NCBI RefSeq assembly: GCF_046244365.1
Contig: NZ_CP176395.1
Location: forward strand, 3,658,001 to 3,722,000
DNA from: Paenibacillus_V sp046244365
GTDB lineage: Bacteria; Bacillota; Bacilli; Paenibacillales; NBRC-103111
Direction of reading: 5' to 3'
DNA: 64,000 bases
The translations under genes were made by a program, and so were the position numbers. Shown piece by piece: positions 1-8,782 of the stretch. Position 1 is the stretch's first letter. Each line of letters starts with the position of its first letter. The notes under the pieces were generated by a model that saw only the letters and a list, made by a program, of their open reading frames with translations, was not told the origin of the DNA and did no database searches.

Positions 1-702
1 AATTTGCTTGCAAAACGCTCCATCCGCATCCTATTTGGGCTTTCCGTTCTGCTGTCGGTTGGGGCGGCTTACTTGCTCGTTCGTATGCAGGATATGATCG
101 GAATGGGCGATGTCAGCGGCATGGCTTTTCCTTTGCTTACGCTCGGCGTGTTGACCACCGTTTTTTTGCCGCTGCTGCTCGTCGCCTCCGTTTCGGATTC
201 GTTTGCGATGCAGACCGGCAGTGCGAATCCTAAATCAACAGCGCTCGCACGGTTTAAACGATTCGCTTCGCGTCTGCTTGCCGTCGCTTGTCTGATCGTG
301 CTTCAGCTAGCCCTCGTTTGGGCAAGCTCCAGCGTTGTCGGCCTGTTGTTCATGAGCGATCTGCCTCCGGAAGGGCTCGCGAGCGGGCTTGTCGCATACG
401 GCGCCGCGTTCTTCCCGTTACTCGCTCTGGGGTTTGCCTCTGCGCTGATCGCCAGGCAGTTCCGCAGCCGGGCGGCTGCTGCAATCGTCAGCGCCTCCGT
501 GTACGTCGTCGCCAAAACCGTAACCGTGGCATTTCCGCATTCGGCGTCCTTTACGGTATTCGCATACGAAGATTGGCATGTGCTCTGGATGGGGAGCTCC
601 GTTTCGTTCAATCAAATGACCAACGTATTTATGTTTATCCTGCTGTGTAGTATAGTAGCGTATACGGCGGGATTGTATTCGTTCGAGAAGCGCGAGGTGT
701 AG
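1..702 (+). CDS. ABC transporter permease (partial, 5' end outside window)
   Basis: The reading frame is open from the first base, so the true start is probably upstream; a TTG at 4 is only the first possible start inside the window. About 232 residues are visible, with six hydrophobic stretches typical of an ABC-2 type (antibiotic/lantibiotic immunity style) permease subunit and no ATPase motifs. It ends 9 bases before the histidine kinase gene at 712, so the three genes probably form one unit in which the kinase/regulator pair senses the substrate of the transporter or controls its expression. The exact family is uncertain because the N-terminus is missing and membrane proteins of this kind diverge quickly. 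Confidence 0.7.
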   Translation, partial: NLLAKRSIRILFGLSVLLSVGAAYLLVRMQDMIGMGDVSGMAFPLLTLGVLTTVFLPLLLVASVSDSFAMQTGSANPKSTALARFKRFASRLLAVACLIVLQLALVWASSSVVGLLFMSDLPPEGLASGLVAYGAAFFPLLALGFASALIARQFRSRAAAAIVSASVYVVAKTVTVAFPHSASFTVFAYEDWHVLWMGSSVSFNQMTNVFMFILLCSIVAYTAGLYSFEKREV

Positions 703-711
703 GGCGACAAA

Positions 712-2202
712 GTGTCCATTCGAATCCGATTATTGTTGTCCCATATCGCGATGGTCGTCGTGCCGATCGTACTGCTTCTTCTTGCTATGGGTCTTGTATC
801 GACGCTGCTGCTCGGAGACGACAGCTCGCTCTACCGCGTATTTAAAGCGGGCAGCAATCTGAAAGCCATGCAAACAAAGATCGAAGGCGAGCTTCAGTAC
901 ATTAGCGGGAACGATTCGAAGAAGCTCCTCGATCCCGCTTATTTGGAGCCTTTAAACCGCAGACTGGACGAAATGCAGTCCGGTATTGCCGTCGCCGTAA
1001 GCGGTGCCGTCGTTTATTCATCTCCTTCTGTAACCGACTATATGGCTGCGAAAGGGATGGTCGGGGCAGATGCGCTTGCTAAAGCGCTCCCGAGCCGGCG
1101 CGACAAAGCCAAACCGCTGGATACCGGCACTATCGTTTACCAAACGGAAATCTTCCCGTTCCCGCTTTCCGGCGGCGGAGAGGGAACGTTATATTTCTTT
1201 ACGAATAACGAAACGAAATTCGCAGGTCTTCGACCGCTGCAGTTTCTTATCATGCTGCTTGCTTTGGCCGTGACGAACGGCGTTCTGACCTACATCGTTT
1301 CGCGAAGCATCATCAAGCCCCTGTACACGTTAAAAAGAGCCGCCGAAACGATTAAGGACGGCGATCTTGATTTCGAGGTGAAGCCGACGACGAACGATGA
1401 AATCGGCGAAGTCAGCGTTGCGTTCGAAGAAATGCGGCGCCGGCTCAAAGATTCGATCGACCAAGGGATGCAGTATGAGGAAAACCGCAAAGAGCTGATT
1501 TCCCATATCTCCCATGACTTGAAGACGCCGATCACTTCGATTAAGGGTTATGTGGAAGGCATTCTGGACGGGGTCGCGAATTCGCCTCAAAAGCAGGAGA
1601 CGTATATGCGGCGCATCTATCACCGGGCGGTCGAGATGGATAGGCTGATCGACGAGCTGTTTTTATTCTCGAAGCTGGATTTGAAGAAGCTGCCGTTTCA
1701 TTTTGAACGCCTCGATATCGTCCGGTATGCGCGCGACTGTATGGAGGAAATGCGGATCGATCTGGAGAAGGAAGGGATCGAGCTTCATTACGATGCGGAA
1801 GATTGCCGGCCCGTAATAGTCGTGGCCGACAGAGAGAAGCTGAACAGGGTGATGGTCAATATTATCGAGAACAGCATGAAATATATGCGCAAGCCGAGTA
1901 CGGGCTCGAAACGGATCTCTGCGGCGCTGATCGACGGGGCGAACGAGGTGACGATCCGCATTTCGGACAACGGTCCCGGCGTTCCGGAGCATGCGCTTGA
2001 GCATATTTTCGACAGCTTCTACCGCGCGGAACCGTCTAGAAGCGCCGGGAGCGGCGGCAGCGGACTCGGCTTGTCCATCGTCCGGCATATCGTGAACGAA
2101 CATGGCGGCAAGGTTTGGGCGGCGAGCGAGGAAGGGCGGGGCATGACGATTACGTTCACGCTTCCGAAACCTAAGGAAGATAGCGCGGTGATGCAGACAT
2201 GA
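712..2202 (+). CDS. HAMP-domain sensor histidine kinase
   Basis: A 496-residue inner-membrane sensor kinase. Membrane helices lie near residues 8-34 and 176-198 and enclose an extracellular domain of about 140 residues. A HAMP linker (about 195-250) follows, then the HisKA box ISHDLKTP with the phospho-accepting His268, and an ATP-binding domain with N box (NIIENSMKY, about 383-391), G1 (DNGPGVP, about 419) and G2 (GSGLGLSIV). All catalytic motifs look intact. The start is GTG at 712, behind GAGGTGTAGGG and just after the permease stop. The 3' end overlaps the response regulator start by 4 bases (ATGA), which implies translational coupling and a cognate pair. The ligand is unknown; the neighbouring permease suggests a cell-envelope or antimicrobial stress signal. 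Confidence 0.93.
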   Translation: MSIRIRLLLSHIAMVVVPIVLLLLAMGLVSTLLLGDDSSLYRVFKAGSNLKAMQTKIEGELQYISGNDSKKLLDPAYLEPLNRRLDEMQSGIAVAVSGAVVYSSPSVTDYMAAKGMVGADALAKALPSRRDKAKPLDTGTIVYQTEIFPFPLSGGGEGTLYFFTNNETKFAGLRPLQFLIMLLALAVTNGVLTYIVSRSIIKPLYTLKRAAETIKDGDLDFEVKPTTNDEIGEVSVAFEEMRRRLKDSIDQGMQYEENRKELISHISHDLKTPITSIKGYVEGILDGVANSPQKQETYMRRIYHRAVEMDRLIDELFLFSKLDLKKLPFHFERLDIVRYARDCMEEMRIDLEKEGIELHYDAEDCRPVIVVADREKLNRVMVNIIENSMKYMRKPSTGSKRISAALIDGANEVTIRISDNGPGVPEHALEHIFDSFYRAEPSRSAGSGGSGLGLSIVRHIVNEHGGKVWAASEEGRGMTITFTLPKPKEDSAVMQT

Positions 2203-2888
2203 AACGAATTCTGATTGTCGAGGACGATTTGTATATCGCAGAGCTGCAGAGGGATTACTTGGAAATCGACGGGTATGAGGCGGAAATCGTGGACGATGGC
2301 CGTCTCGGCTTGGAAAAGGCGATGCGCGTAGAGTACGACCTCATCATTCTCGATGTGATGCTGCCGAACATGGACGGGTTCGAGCTATGCCGTCAAATTC
2401 GCGCCGTCAAAAATATTCCGATTTTGCTGGTGTCGGCGAAGAAGGAAGATATCGATAAAATACGAGGACTCGGTCTCGGGGCCGACGATTATATGACCAA
2501 ACCGTTCAGTCCGGGCGAGCTGGTCGCGAGGGTGAAGGCGCACCTGTCCCGTTACGACAGGCTTACGGGAGGCAAGGACGAGCCGAAGGACGACATTCGA
2601 ATCCGCGGCTTCCATCTCGTCAAGTCTACTAGAAGAGTAAGCATCAACGGGAAAGAAATCGCGTTTACGTCGAAGGAATTCGATCTGCTGCTTTTTCTGG
2701 CATCCCATCCGAACCGCGTCTTCAGCAAGAACGAGCTGTTCGAGCGCATTTGGGGGCTGGAATCGAACGGGGACGCGGCGACGGTTACCGTACATATTGG
2801 CAAACTCCGCGATAAGATCGAACCGGATACGGCGAACCCACAGTATATTGAAACCATCTGGGGCGTAGGCTACCGGTTTCTGTCATAA
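2199..2888 (+). CDS. OmpR/PhoB-family response regulator
   Basis: A 229-residue DNA-binding response regulator. The receiver domain (about 1-118) has the acidic pair at residues 9-10, the phosphorylated Asp52 in LIILDVMLPNMDG, and the conserved Lys in YMTKPF. The C-terminal half (about 130-229) is an OmpR-type winged helix with the recognition region SKNELFERIWG...ATVTVHIGKLRDKIE. It overlaps the kinase gene by 4 bases and is the natural partner of that kinase. A strong intrinsic terminator follows at 2899, closing the operon. Confidence 0.94.
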   Translation: MKRILIVEDDLYIAELQRDYLEIDGYEAEIVDDGRLGLEKAMRVEYDLIILDVMLPNMDGFELCRQIRAVKNIPILLVSAKKEDIDKIRGLGLGADDYMTKPFSPGELVARVKAHLSRYDRLTGGKDEPKDDIRIRGFHLVKSTRRVSINGKEIAFTSKEFDLLLFLASHPNRVFSKNELFERIWGLESNGDAATVTVHIGKLRDKIEPDTANPQYIETIWGVGYRFLS

Positions 2889-2898
2889 GTCTACGTTA

Positions 2899-2928
2899 GA
2901 GCAGCCCCCGCGGGGCTGTTCTTTTTTT
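2899..2928 (+). terminator. intrinsic terminator after the two-component operon
   Basis: A 10-pair stem (GAGCAGCCCC / GGGGCTGTTC, one G-U) with a 3-base loop, followed by seven T residues, 11 bases after the response regulator stop. Confidence 0.9.
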
Positions 2929-3019
2929 GGCGATCGGCGAATCCGCCGCTTCTATCGGCCGACGTTTTCATAGATTGTAATAGCGAGCTGGAAGAAAGCT
3001 GCGCTGAAGGAGGGATTCT

Positions 3020-3727
3020 ATGAAAACGGCATCGTACGGCTATTCGATCATCGCCTGCACAAAGCGGTCCGAATATATGCATAATCTGTTTGATAATTTC
3101 AGCAGACAGAAATGGCACCGTAAAGAGTTGATCATCATTTTGAATAAAAATGATATGAACATAAACCGCTATCGAAAAATGGCGAGAGGGTACAAGAACG
3201 TTTCCGTGTACCGCATACCGGAAAAATATTCGCTGGGGGTTTGCTTGAACTACGGGGTCCGGAAGGCGAAATACGGCATCATCGCCAAGTTTGACGACGA
3301 CGACTATTATGCGCCGCATTACCTGAGGGATTGCACGAGGGCGTTTCAGCGGTCGAAGGCCGGCATTGTCGGCAAACGCGCTCATTTCATGTATTTGGAG
3401 GGGATGCAAACGCTGCTCCTGCGCAATCGGGCTGCGCAAAACCGGTATGTCAGGGCGGTAGCGGGGGCTACCCTTACGTTTAAGAAGAAGCTGTTCGAAA
3501 GGTTTCAGTTCCGTAATCTTTCGCTGGGGGAAGATGTGCAATTTTGCAAGGACGCCAGGGCGAACGGAGTAAGCATCTATGCCATGAACAATTACAACTT
3601 CGCCGCCGTTCGCCGGAAGCGATCGCGAAATCATACATGGAAAGTGACGTACCGCAGCTTGCTCGGCAGAAAAGGAACGAGTATCGCATACCGGGGAAGC
3701 AAGTTCAAATCGTTCGTCAGCCGGTAG
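3020..3727 (+). CDS. glycosyltransferase family 2 protein
   Basis: A 235-residue cytoplasmic GT-A fold enzyme. It begins with the GT2-like strand YSIIACTKR and has the nucleotide-sugar/metal site FDDDDY at 91-96 (DXD-type) and an LGEDVQF segment near 176 that matches the catalytic ED region of GT2 proteins. The basic C-terminus (KRSRNHTWKVTYRSLLGRKG) has no membrane helix. A good AGGAGG lies 8 bases before the ATG. The gene stands alone between a terminator and a convergent gene. Short GT2 proteins like this occur in Bacillales as spore-coat or surface glycosyltransferases; that role is inference only. Confidence 0.85.
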   Translation: MKTASYGYSIIACTKRSEYMHNLFDNFSRQKWHRKELIIILNKNDMNINRYRKMARGYKNVSVYRIPEKYSLGVCLNYGVRKAKYGIIAKFDDDDYYAPHYLRDCTRAFQRSKAGIVGKRAHFMYLEGMQTLLLRNRAAQNRYVRAVAGATLTFKKKLFERFQFRNLSLGEDVQFCKDARANGVSIYAMNNYNFAAVRRKRSRNHTWKVTYRSLLGRKGTSIAYRGSKFKSFVSR

Positions 3728-3745
3728 GGGGGACGGAGCATCCCG

Positions 3746-4276
3746 TCAATACGAATGAAGCGGTTCTTCCCACCAGCCGAACGACACGTTGGCTTCGCCC
3801 GAATCGTTGCCGGAGCCCTTCAAGGTGAGAACGACCGCTTTGTCCGGTCCGAGAATCCAATGACCGTATTTTTCGGCGGCTACGGTACTGTTCGAAGGGA
3901 CGAGTCTGGTCGTGGCGCGCTTCCCGTCCATCTGCGGTCCTGCGGTGGACTCGCTGACGATTTGACCGCGGGGCAGCGGCTGCGGAAGGACCGCCAGGTT
4001 GGCCGGCGTCACGTGCGCCGAAAGCTGACCGCTCCCCGGCACGTTCAGGCAGAACCAGATGTGGGCGGTCATGACGGCGTCCGACAAGTTCGAGACGGTG
4101 AAGATGTCCAGAAACAGATTAGTCCCGGAGTGTGCGGGATTGACTAGGGCTGCCCATGCGAATTTCCCTCCGCCGAGCGGCACCATGCCGGTTTCTCCCA
4201 AAAAATATTTGCCTTGGAGAGACTTGCTTAGGGGGTTTGTCATATCGATGACATGCTGCGGTCCGAACAAATGCAA
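3746..4276 (-). CDS. small conserved protein of unknown function (DUF6143-like?)
   Basis: A 176-residue protein with no signal peptide or membrane helix. It is rich in beta-strand-like stretches (GKFAWAALVNPAHSGTNLFLDIFTVSNLSD..., and an aromatic end SFGWWEEPLHSY), suggesting a compact beta sandwich. The pattern 'N-P-x-x-S-G-x-N-L-F' reminds me of the Paenibacillus family named DUF6143, but I cannot verify this. The likely start is TTG at 4276, with GGAGG 11 bases upstream; an ATG inside GGTAGATG is out of frame. A later in-frame ATG (the M of VIDM) is an alternative start. It is convergent with the glycosyltransferase gene, 18 bases away. Function unknown. Confidence 0.6.
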   Translation of the reverse strand: MHLFGPQHVIDMTNPLSKSLQGKYFLGETGMVPLGGGKFAWAALVNPAHSGTNLFLDIFTVSNLSDAVMTAHIWFCLNVPGSGQLSAHVTPANLAVLPQPLPRGQIVSESTAGPQMDGKRATTRLVPSNSTVAAEKYGHWILGPDKAVVLTLKGSGNDSGEANVSFGWWEEPLHSY

Positions 4277-4335
4277 AGGAACATCTACCTCCGTTCAGGT
4301 GGTGTTATTCCAATCGTATGTGGGAATGCCCGGAT

Positions 4336-5220
4336 TTATTGATGTTTTCTTGCAAGCGTCATAACCGTCAGCTCCGGGCGGCACAAAAAACGAGCGGGAT
4401 AAATGGTCACGCCGATCCCGCGGTTCGTATAGACTTGAAGCTTGCCGTCACCCAGTATATAATGGCCGGCAACGTATTTATGCCCGTTCGGCGGCGTTCG
4501 GACCGCTCCGAAGAACGGCAACCGGACCTGCCCCCCGTGGCTGTGTCCGGATAATTGCAGGTCGACCGAATAGCCGAGCGCTTTATCGGCGAAATCGGGA
4601 GCATGGGACAGCAGGAGGACGAAATCTTCCTTTCCGGGTTTCGTCTTGGCCTTCAGAAGGGCGGAATCGAGATCGGGCTTTCCTTCGTTCATGTCCGTAA
4701 CTCCTGCCATCCACAGCTTCGAGCCGTCCTTCTCGACCGGAGCCGATTCGTTCATCATCACGTGAAAGCCGCCCTGAATCAGCAGCTTTTGCACGTTGCG
4801 AAAGCCCGCATAGTAATCGTGGTTACCGAGAACCGCCCATTTTCCGAGCTTGGCTTCAATCCGGGAGAGCGCTTGAATCGTTCGCGGGCCGTCTCCGCCG
4901 ACGGCAAAGTCGAACAAATCGCCCGTAAAACAAACGAGGTCAGGGGCTAACGCGTTTATGCGGGTTACGAGATTATCGAGTTTCACCGGATCGAAATGAT
5001 AGCCCAGATGCACGTCGCTGAACTGCACGATCCGCAGTCCGTCGAAAGCGGCAGGCAGGCGGGGCAGCGTCAACGCCACTTGCTTCACTTCGAGCCAGGA
5101 GGGCTCCAGATAGCGGGAATACGCGAATGCGGCAGAAGGAGCCGCGATCGTTCCTGCGAGGATCATCGCGCCTTTTTTGAGGAAGGAGCGTCTGTTCATG
5201 CGTACGGTTGTCGGATCCAT
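4336..5220 (-). CDS. Tat-exported metallophosphoesterase (YkuE/YaeI type)
   Basis: A phosphoesterase of about 294 residues. The start is the ATG at 5220 because GGAGGTGG sits 5 bases before it; a longer frame upstream to 5262 has no ribosome site. The N-terminus MDPTTVRMNRRSFLKKG carries a twin-arginine motif and a hydrophobic stretch, so the protein is probably exported folded. The calcineurin-like metal motifs are all present: FSDVHLG, FTGDLFD, LGNHDYY, LLLSHAPD and LSGHSHGGQ. B. subtilis YkuE, of the same family, is a Tat substrate found at the cell wall, so a wall or lipid-phosphate role is likely but not shown. Confidence 0.92.
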   Translation of the reverse strand: MDPTTVRMNRRSFLKKGAMILAGTIAAPSAAFAYSRYLEPSWLEVKQVALTLPRLPAAFDGLRIVQFSDVHLGYHFDPVKLDNLVTRINALAPDLVCFTGDLFDFAVGGDGPRTIQALSRIEAKLGKWAVLGNHDYYAGFRNVQKLLIQGGFHVMMNESAPVEKDGSKLWMAGVTDMNEGKPDLDSALLKAKTKPGKEDFVLLLSHAPDFADKALGYSVDLQLSGHSHGGQVRLPFFGAVRTPPNGHKYVAGHYILGDGKLQVYTNRGIGVTIYPARFLCRPELTVMTLARKHQ

Positions 5221-5321
5221 AATTGCCACCTCCAGCGTAGAATTGATGCGATAGCCTATCATTATACCACTTTGGACTATCGAGAGAAAACAAAACGCTA
5301 GCAGGCGCTGCGTCGGCGCGA

Positions 5322-5349
5322 AAAACCCCCTGAGCGTCAGGGGGTTTTA
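5322..5349 (-). terminator. intrinsic terminator of the iron-binding protein gene
   Basis: The stem AACCCCCTGA / TCAGGGGGTT has a 3-base loop and A/T runs on both sides. On the minus strand it is followed by TTTTT and lies about 105 bases beyond the stop of the 5455-6474 gene. The repeat at 5355-5439 sits inside this 3' untranslated region. Confidence 0.85.
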
Positions 5350-5354
5350 CTTTA

Positions 5355-5439
5355 TTTATCAGCAAGTATATCGTGGAAGTCGCTCTAAATCTCGGTAAAC
5401 GCGCTGTCCCTAAAAGGACGGCGAAGCCGTTTATCCTTG
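5355..5439 (+). repeat. dispersed intergenic repeat, copy 1 (85 bp)
   Basis: Nearly identical to 43013-43098 and partly to 32516-32545. The block runs from TTTATCAG to CGTTTATCCTTG and contains a foldable core: TAAACG pairs with CGTTTA, CGC with GCG and GTCC with GGAC around a CTAAAA loop. It lies between the stop of the siderophore-binding protein gene and that gene's terminator. The element type is unknown; it resembles a REP-like palindromic unit. Confidence 0.8.
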
Positions 5440-5454
5440 TCCGCTTCGCGGACA

Positions 5455-6474
5455 TTAGTTGACTTCAAAAAATTTAATCAGTTCGTCAAGCAGCAGGTTA
5501 GCCGCCTTATAACCGCCTGCCAAATTCCAGACAACCTGGTCGACTTGAATGACCTTGTTGTTTTTGGCAACGTTCAAGTTTTTGAAGAGCGGATCGCCCA
5601 GCCATTCCTTGGCGACCTTCGCGCCGTCCGTTGTGCTCGGGGTATCGTTTGTGAAGTAGAACATGACGTCCCCGTCCATATCCGGAATGCGTTCCTTAGT
5701 CAATTTTTCGACGAATTGATCTTTATCCTGGGAAGCGGGACGGGCGACGCCAAGCTGGTTCAACAGGACGCCGGCGAATGTCTGCTTCTGGTAGATGCGG
5801 ATGTCGGCTGCCGTAAAACGAACGATGGACACTTTCGTCGCCGCTTGCGTACCGAGCTTCGCTTTTACATCGGCAACGCGTTTGTCGTAAGCAGCCAAAG
5901 CTTTTTCGCCTTCGGCTTTTTTGTTGACCGCTGCGGTATACAGGGCAAAATTGATTTTCCAGTCGCCCGCGAGATCGGCTGCGAATACGGTTGGCGCGAT
6001 TTTTTTCAATTGCTCGTAAATTTTCTCGTGACGAACTTTGTTCCCGATAATCAGGTCGGGCTTCAAGCTCGCGATCAACTCGATATTCGGCTGCGTTTCC
6101 TCGCCAAGCGGGGTTACGCTTTGCATATCGGCTTTAATGTGATCGTACCACGGATCGCCAACCCAGGAATTAACGGCTCCTACGGGCTTAATACCGACGG
6201 CAAGAAGGGCTTCCGTGCCTTCGTTGGTCAGAATGACGACGCGCTGCGGCGTTCCCTTTAAGGTTTCTTCGCCCATTGCGTGCTTGATCGTACGGGTCTC
6301 GTCGGGTTTGGCCGACGGGCTCGCCGACGCGCTTGGCGCTGCGTTTGCTTTCGGCGACGAGGATGCCGCATTGTTCGTCTCCCCCGATTTGCTTCCACAT
6401 CCGGCTGCCGTTAAAATAATAGCGATCATGACCAAAAACATACCTGATAATTTCAAACGATGAAACGTTCGCAC
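5455..6474 (-). CDS. iron-siderophore ABC transporter substrate-binding lipoprotein
   Basis: A 339-residue FecB/FepB-type binding protein. The start is taken as GTG at 6474, with AGAGGAGAG 6 bases upstream; the longer frame to 6519 lacks a site. A signal peptide ends in the lipobox LTAAGCGS, followed by a low-complexity Ser/Ala linker, so it is a surface lipoprotein. The body has the family signatures TPQRVVILTNEGTEALLAVGIKPVGA and IELIASLKPDLIIG, and the C-terminal VIQVDQVVWNLAGGYKAANLLLDEL. Two Fur boxes upstream predict repression by iron. It is divergent from the two permease genes that it presumably serves. The siderophore (hydroxamate or citrate type) cannot be told from the sequence. 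Confidence 0.93.
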   Translation of the reverse strand: MRTFHRLKLSGMFLVMIAIILTAAGCGSKSGETNNAASSSPKANAAPSASASPSAKPDETRTIKHAMGEETLKGTPQRVVILTNEGTEALLAVGIKPVGAVNSWVGDPWYDHIKADMQSVTPLGEETQPNIELIASLKPDLIIGNKVRHEKIYEQLKKIAPTVFAADLAGDWKINFALYTAAVNKKAEGEKALAAYDKRVADVKAKLGTQAATKVSIVRFTAADIRIYQKQTFAGVLLNQLGVARPASQDKDQFVEKLTKERIPDMDGDVMFYFTNDTPSTTDGAKVAKEWLGDPLFKNLNVAKNNKVIQVDQVVWNLAGGYKAANLLLDELIKFFEVN

Positions 6475-6527
6475 GGTTTTTCTCTCCTCTGGAACGGTGT
6501 TTTGCAGCTGTGCGCACAACTGCTAAC

Positions 6528-6540
6528 GATAATCATTATC
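6528..6540. promoter_or_regulatory. Fur box 1
   Basis: GATAATCATTATC is an exact 6-1-6 Fur palindrome (GATAAT-n-ATTATC), 54 bases before the GTG of the siderophore-binding protein gene. It is expected to give iron-dependent repression of the leftward gene. Confidence 0.88.
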
Positions 6541-6584
6541 AAAGACTATTAAAAGATATAATTTGGTAAATGTCAACCGTTTGA

Positions 6585-6599
6585 TGAAAATGATTCTCA
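6585..6599. promoter_or_regulatory. Fur box 2
   Basis: TGAAAATGATTCTCA matches the 7-1-7 Fur consensus TGATAATNATTATCA at all fixed positions but two. It lies in the divergent region, nearer the rightward permease genes, so both arms of the locus probably respond to iron. Confidence 0.75.
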
Positions 6600-6738
6600 A
6601 CATCATTGACAACAAAGCTTTTGTCGCCCTAAAATGGGGATAATGTTCATGTTCGTGAACGGTATGTTCAAGCTACTCGGAGAGGGCTGCATCGTATAGT
6701 AAGCATTGCGGTTTGACTGTATGGAGAGGGGAATTTCA

Positions 6739-7749
6739 ATGGCTGGCTTGTTTTACAGCCGTAAAGCCAAGCTGTTCGGCTTGGCCGCGGGCGTTCTTTT
6801 ATTAATCGGCGGCATGCTTTCAAGCGTGTTGTTCGGACTTAAGCAGTTTCCTATACATATGCTTTGGGAGGCATACGCGCATTTCGACGGATCGAACGAA
6901 CATATTATCCTGACCAATACGCGCGTTCCGCGTGCTTTAATCGGAGCGGTCGTAGGAGCGAGTCTGGCGATTGCCGGCGCCATTATGCAGGTGCTTACCA
7001 AGAATCCGCTCGCTTCGCCGTCCGTATTCGGCATTAACGCCGGCGCCGTTCTGTTTCTCGTCATAAGCTTCTCGATATTCGGTTCGCAGCTGGTCATGAG
7101 TCAAATGGTATGGGTCGCATTCGCAGGGGCAGGGGTTACTGCGGTGTTCGTCTTTGCGTTAGGCTCGGCGGGAAGAGACGGCTTTACCCCGATTAAGCTG
7201 ACGCTGGCAGGGGCAGCCGTAGCGGCATTCGCATCCTCCGTCACGTCAGGCATCATGCTGGTGGACAACCGTTCCCTCGATCAAGCGCTGTTTTGGCTAA
7301 TCGGCTCCGTGTCGGGAAGGGAGCTGTCGCATTTGACCTCCGTGCTGCCCTATGTGGCGATCGGATGGGTAATGGCGATGCTGCTCGCCAATTCCTTCAA
7401 TTTGATGGCGCTCGGCGACGAGGTCGCCAAGGGCTTGGGACAGCGGACTGTGCTGGTCAAAGTGCTGTCGGTGGTCATTGTCGTGCTTTTGGCCGGCGGT
7501 TCCGTCGCGGTAGCCGGACCGATCGCCTTCATCGGGGTAATCATTCCGCATTTATGCCGCTATCTGGTGGGCAACGATCACCGCTGGCTGCTGCCTTATT
7601 GCGCGGTAATGGGAGCGCTTCTGCTTGTCGGGGCGGATATCGCGTCGCGATTCATCCTCATGCCCAAGGAAGTGCCTGTCGGTGTAGCGACCGCGCTGCT
7701 CGGCGTCCCGTTCCTGATTTCGGTTGCAAGAAGGAGAAACTATGCTTAA
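6739..7749 (+). CDS. iron-siderophore ABC transporter permease (FecCD family)
   Basis: A 336-residue integral membrane protein with about nine to ten helices. The FecCD signatures are visible: TRVPRALIGAVVGASLAIAGAIMQ near the N-terminus and VAVAGPIAFIGVIIPHLCRYLVG (the cytoplasmic loop that contacts the ATPase) in the last third. The start at 6739 follows GGAGAGGGG at good spacing. It overlaps the next permease gene by 8 bases, so the two form one heterodimeric channel. Expression is probably Fur-controlled from the divergent region. No ATPase gene is near. Confidence 0.93.
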   Translation: MAGLFYSRKAKLFGLAAGVLLLIGGMLSSVLFGLKQFPIHMLWEAYAHFDGSNEHIILTNTRVPRALIGAVVGASLAIAGAIMQVLTKNPLASPSVFGINAGAVLFLVISFSIFGSQLVMSQMVWVAFAGAGVTAVFVFALGSAGRDGFTPIKLTLAGAAVAAFASSVTSGIMLVDNRSLDQALFWLIGSVSGRELSHLTSVLPYVAIGWVMAMLLANSFNLMALGDEVAKGLGQRTVLVKVLSVVIVVLLAGGSVAVAGPIAFIGVIIPHLCRYLVGNDHRWLLPYCAVMGALLLVGADIASRFILMPKEVPVGVATALLGVPFLISVARRRNYA

Positions 7750-8782
7750 ACAAGATTCGGCTACTTTTGATTTATCGGCATTGGCGGCTCGCAAATGGCG
7801 GCGTGGCCTGTTTATCGTGCTGCTGCTAACCGTTATCATGGTCCTTTTTTCGGTCGTCAGCTTATCCATGGGGAGTATGCGAATCCCGATCGGGAACGTA
7901 ATCGGCGTACTGCTCGGCAAATCCGACCCGACCAACAGTCTCGTTATTTTGCAACTGCGGCTTCCCCGCATCGTGGCCGCCATTTTAATCGGTGCTGCTC
8001 TGGCCGTCTCAGGTGCCGTGCTGCAGGGCATGATCCGGAATCCGCTCGCGGCTCCGGACTTGATCGGCGTTACGGGCGGAGCCTCCGTTGCCGCTGTTGC
8101 TTTCATAACGTTATCTGCAGGCAAATTGAGCATTCACTGGCTGCCGTTAGTCGCGATAGCAGGGGCCTTCCTTACGGCGGGCATGAATTACCTGCTAGCC
8201 TGGAAAAATGGCGTCTCTCCGTTTAGGCTGGTGCTGATCGGGATCGGCATCGCGACGGCTATGGGGGCGCTCACGACATTTCTGCTCATAAGCGGGCCGG
8301 CTTATTTAGCCTCGCAGGTGCTCAACTGGATGACAGGGAGTATTTACGGCACGGCATGGAAACATGTGGGGGCGCTAACACCCTGGATCGCGATTTTTAT
8401 CCCGCTTTCCTGCTTCTATGCGAAGGAGCTAAACGTACAGGCGTTAGGCGAGAGCCTGGCAATCGGATTGGGCAGCCAAATTCAGAGAACGCGTTTGATG
8501 CTTCTGTTTATTAGCGTGGCGCTGGCGGGAGCGGCGGTTGGCATCGCGGGAACCATTTCGTTCATCGGCCTTCTCGCTCCGCATATGGCGCGCCGGCTAG
8601 TAGGGCCTTCGCACGGCATCCTGCTGCCGGTGTCCGCGTTGCTCGGGGCGCTTGTCCTGCTAGCGGCGGACTTGGCCGGCCGTATGCTGTTCCAGCCGCT
8701 GGACGTGCCGGCAGGGGTATTTACCGCCGGAATCGGCGCGCCGTTCTTCCTGTACTTGCTGTTCAAACGGCGTGCGAACTAA
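7742..8782 (+). CDS. iron-siderophore ABC transporter permease (FecCD family)
   Basis: A 346-residue paralogue and partner of the preceding permease. It has LRLPRIVAAILIGAALAVSGAVLQGMIRNPLAAPDLIGVTGGAS and GIAGTISFIGLLAPHMARRLVG, the FecCD dimer/ATPase contact regions. The chosen ATG at 7742 has AGAAGGAGA directly upstream and overlaps the previous stop. The unit ends here without an ATPase; in Bacillus one ATPase (YusV) serves several such permease pairs, so a shared ATPase encoded elsewhere is the likely solution. Confidence 0.93.
   Translation: MLKQDSATFDLSALAARKWRRGLFIVLLLTVIMVLFSVVSLSMGSMRIPIGNVIGVLLGKSDPTNSLVILQLRLPRIVAAILIGAALAVSGAVLQGMIRNPLAAPDLIGVTGGASVAAVAFITLSAGKLSIHWLPLVAIAGAFLTAGMNYLLAWKNGVSPFRLVLIGIGIATAMGALTTFLLISGPAYLASQVLNWMTGSIYGTAWKHVGALTPWIAIFIPLSCFYAKELNVQALGESLAIGLGSQIQRTRLMLLFISVALAGAAVGIAGTISFIGLLAPHMARRLVGPSHGILLPVSALLGALVLLAADLAGRMLFQPLDVPAGVFTAGIGAPFFLYLLFKRRAN

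Noticed and set aside
5437..6261. 274-codon frame on the plus strand
   Set aside because: It is antisense to the siderophore-binding protein gene and has no recognisable protein family.
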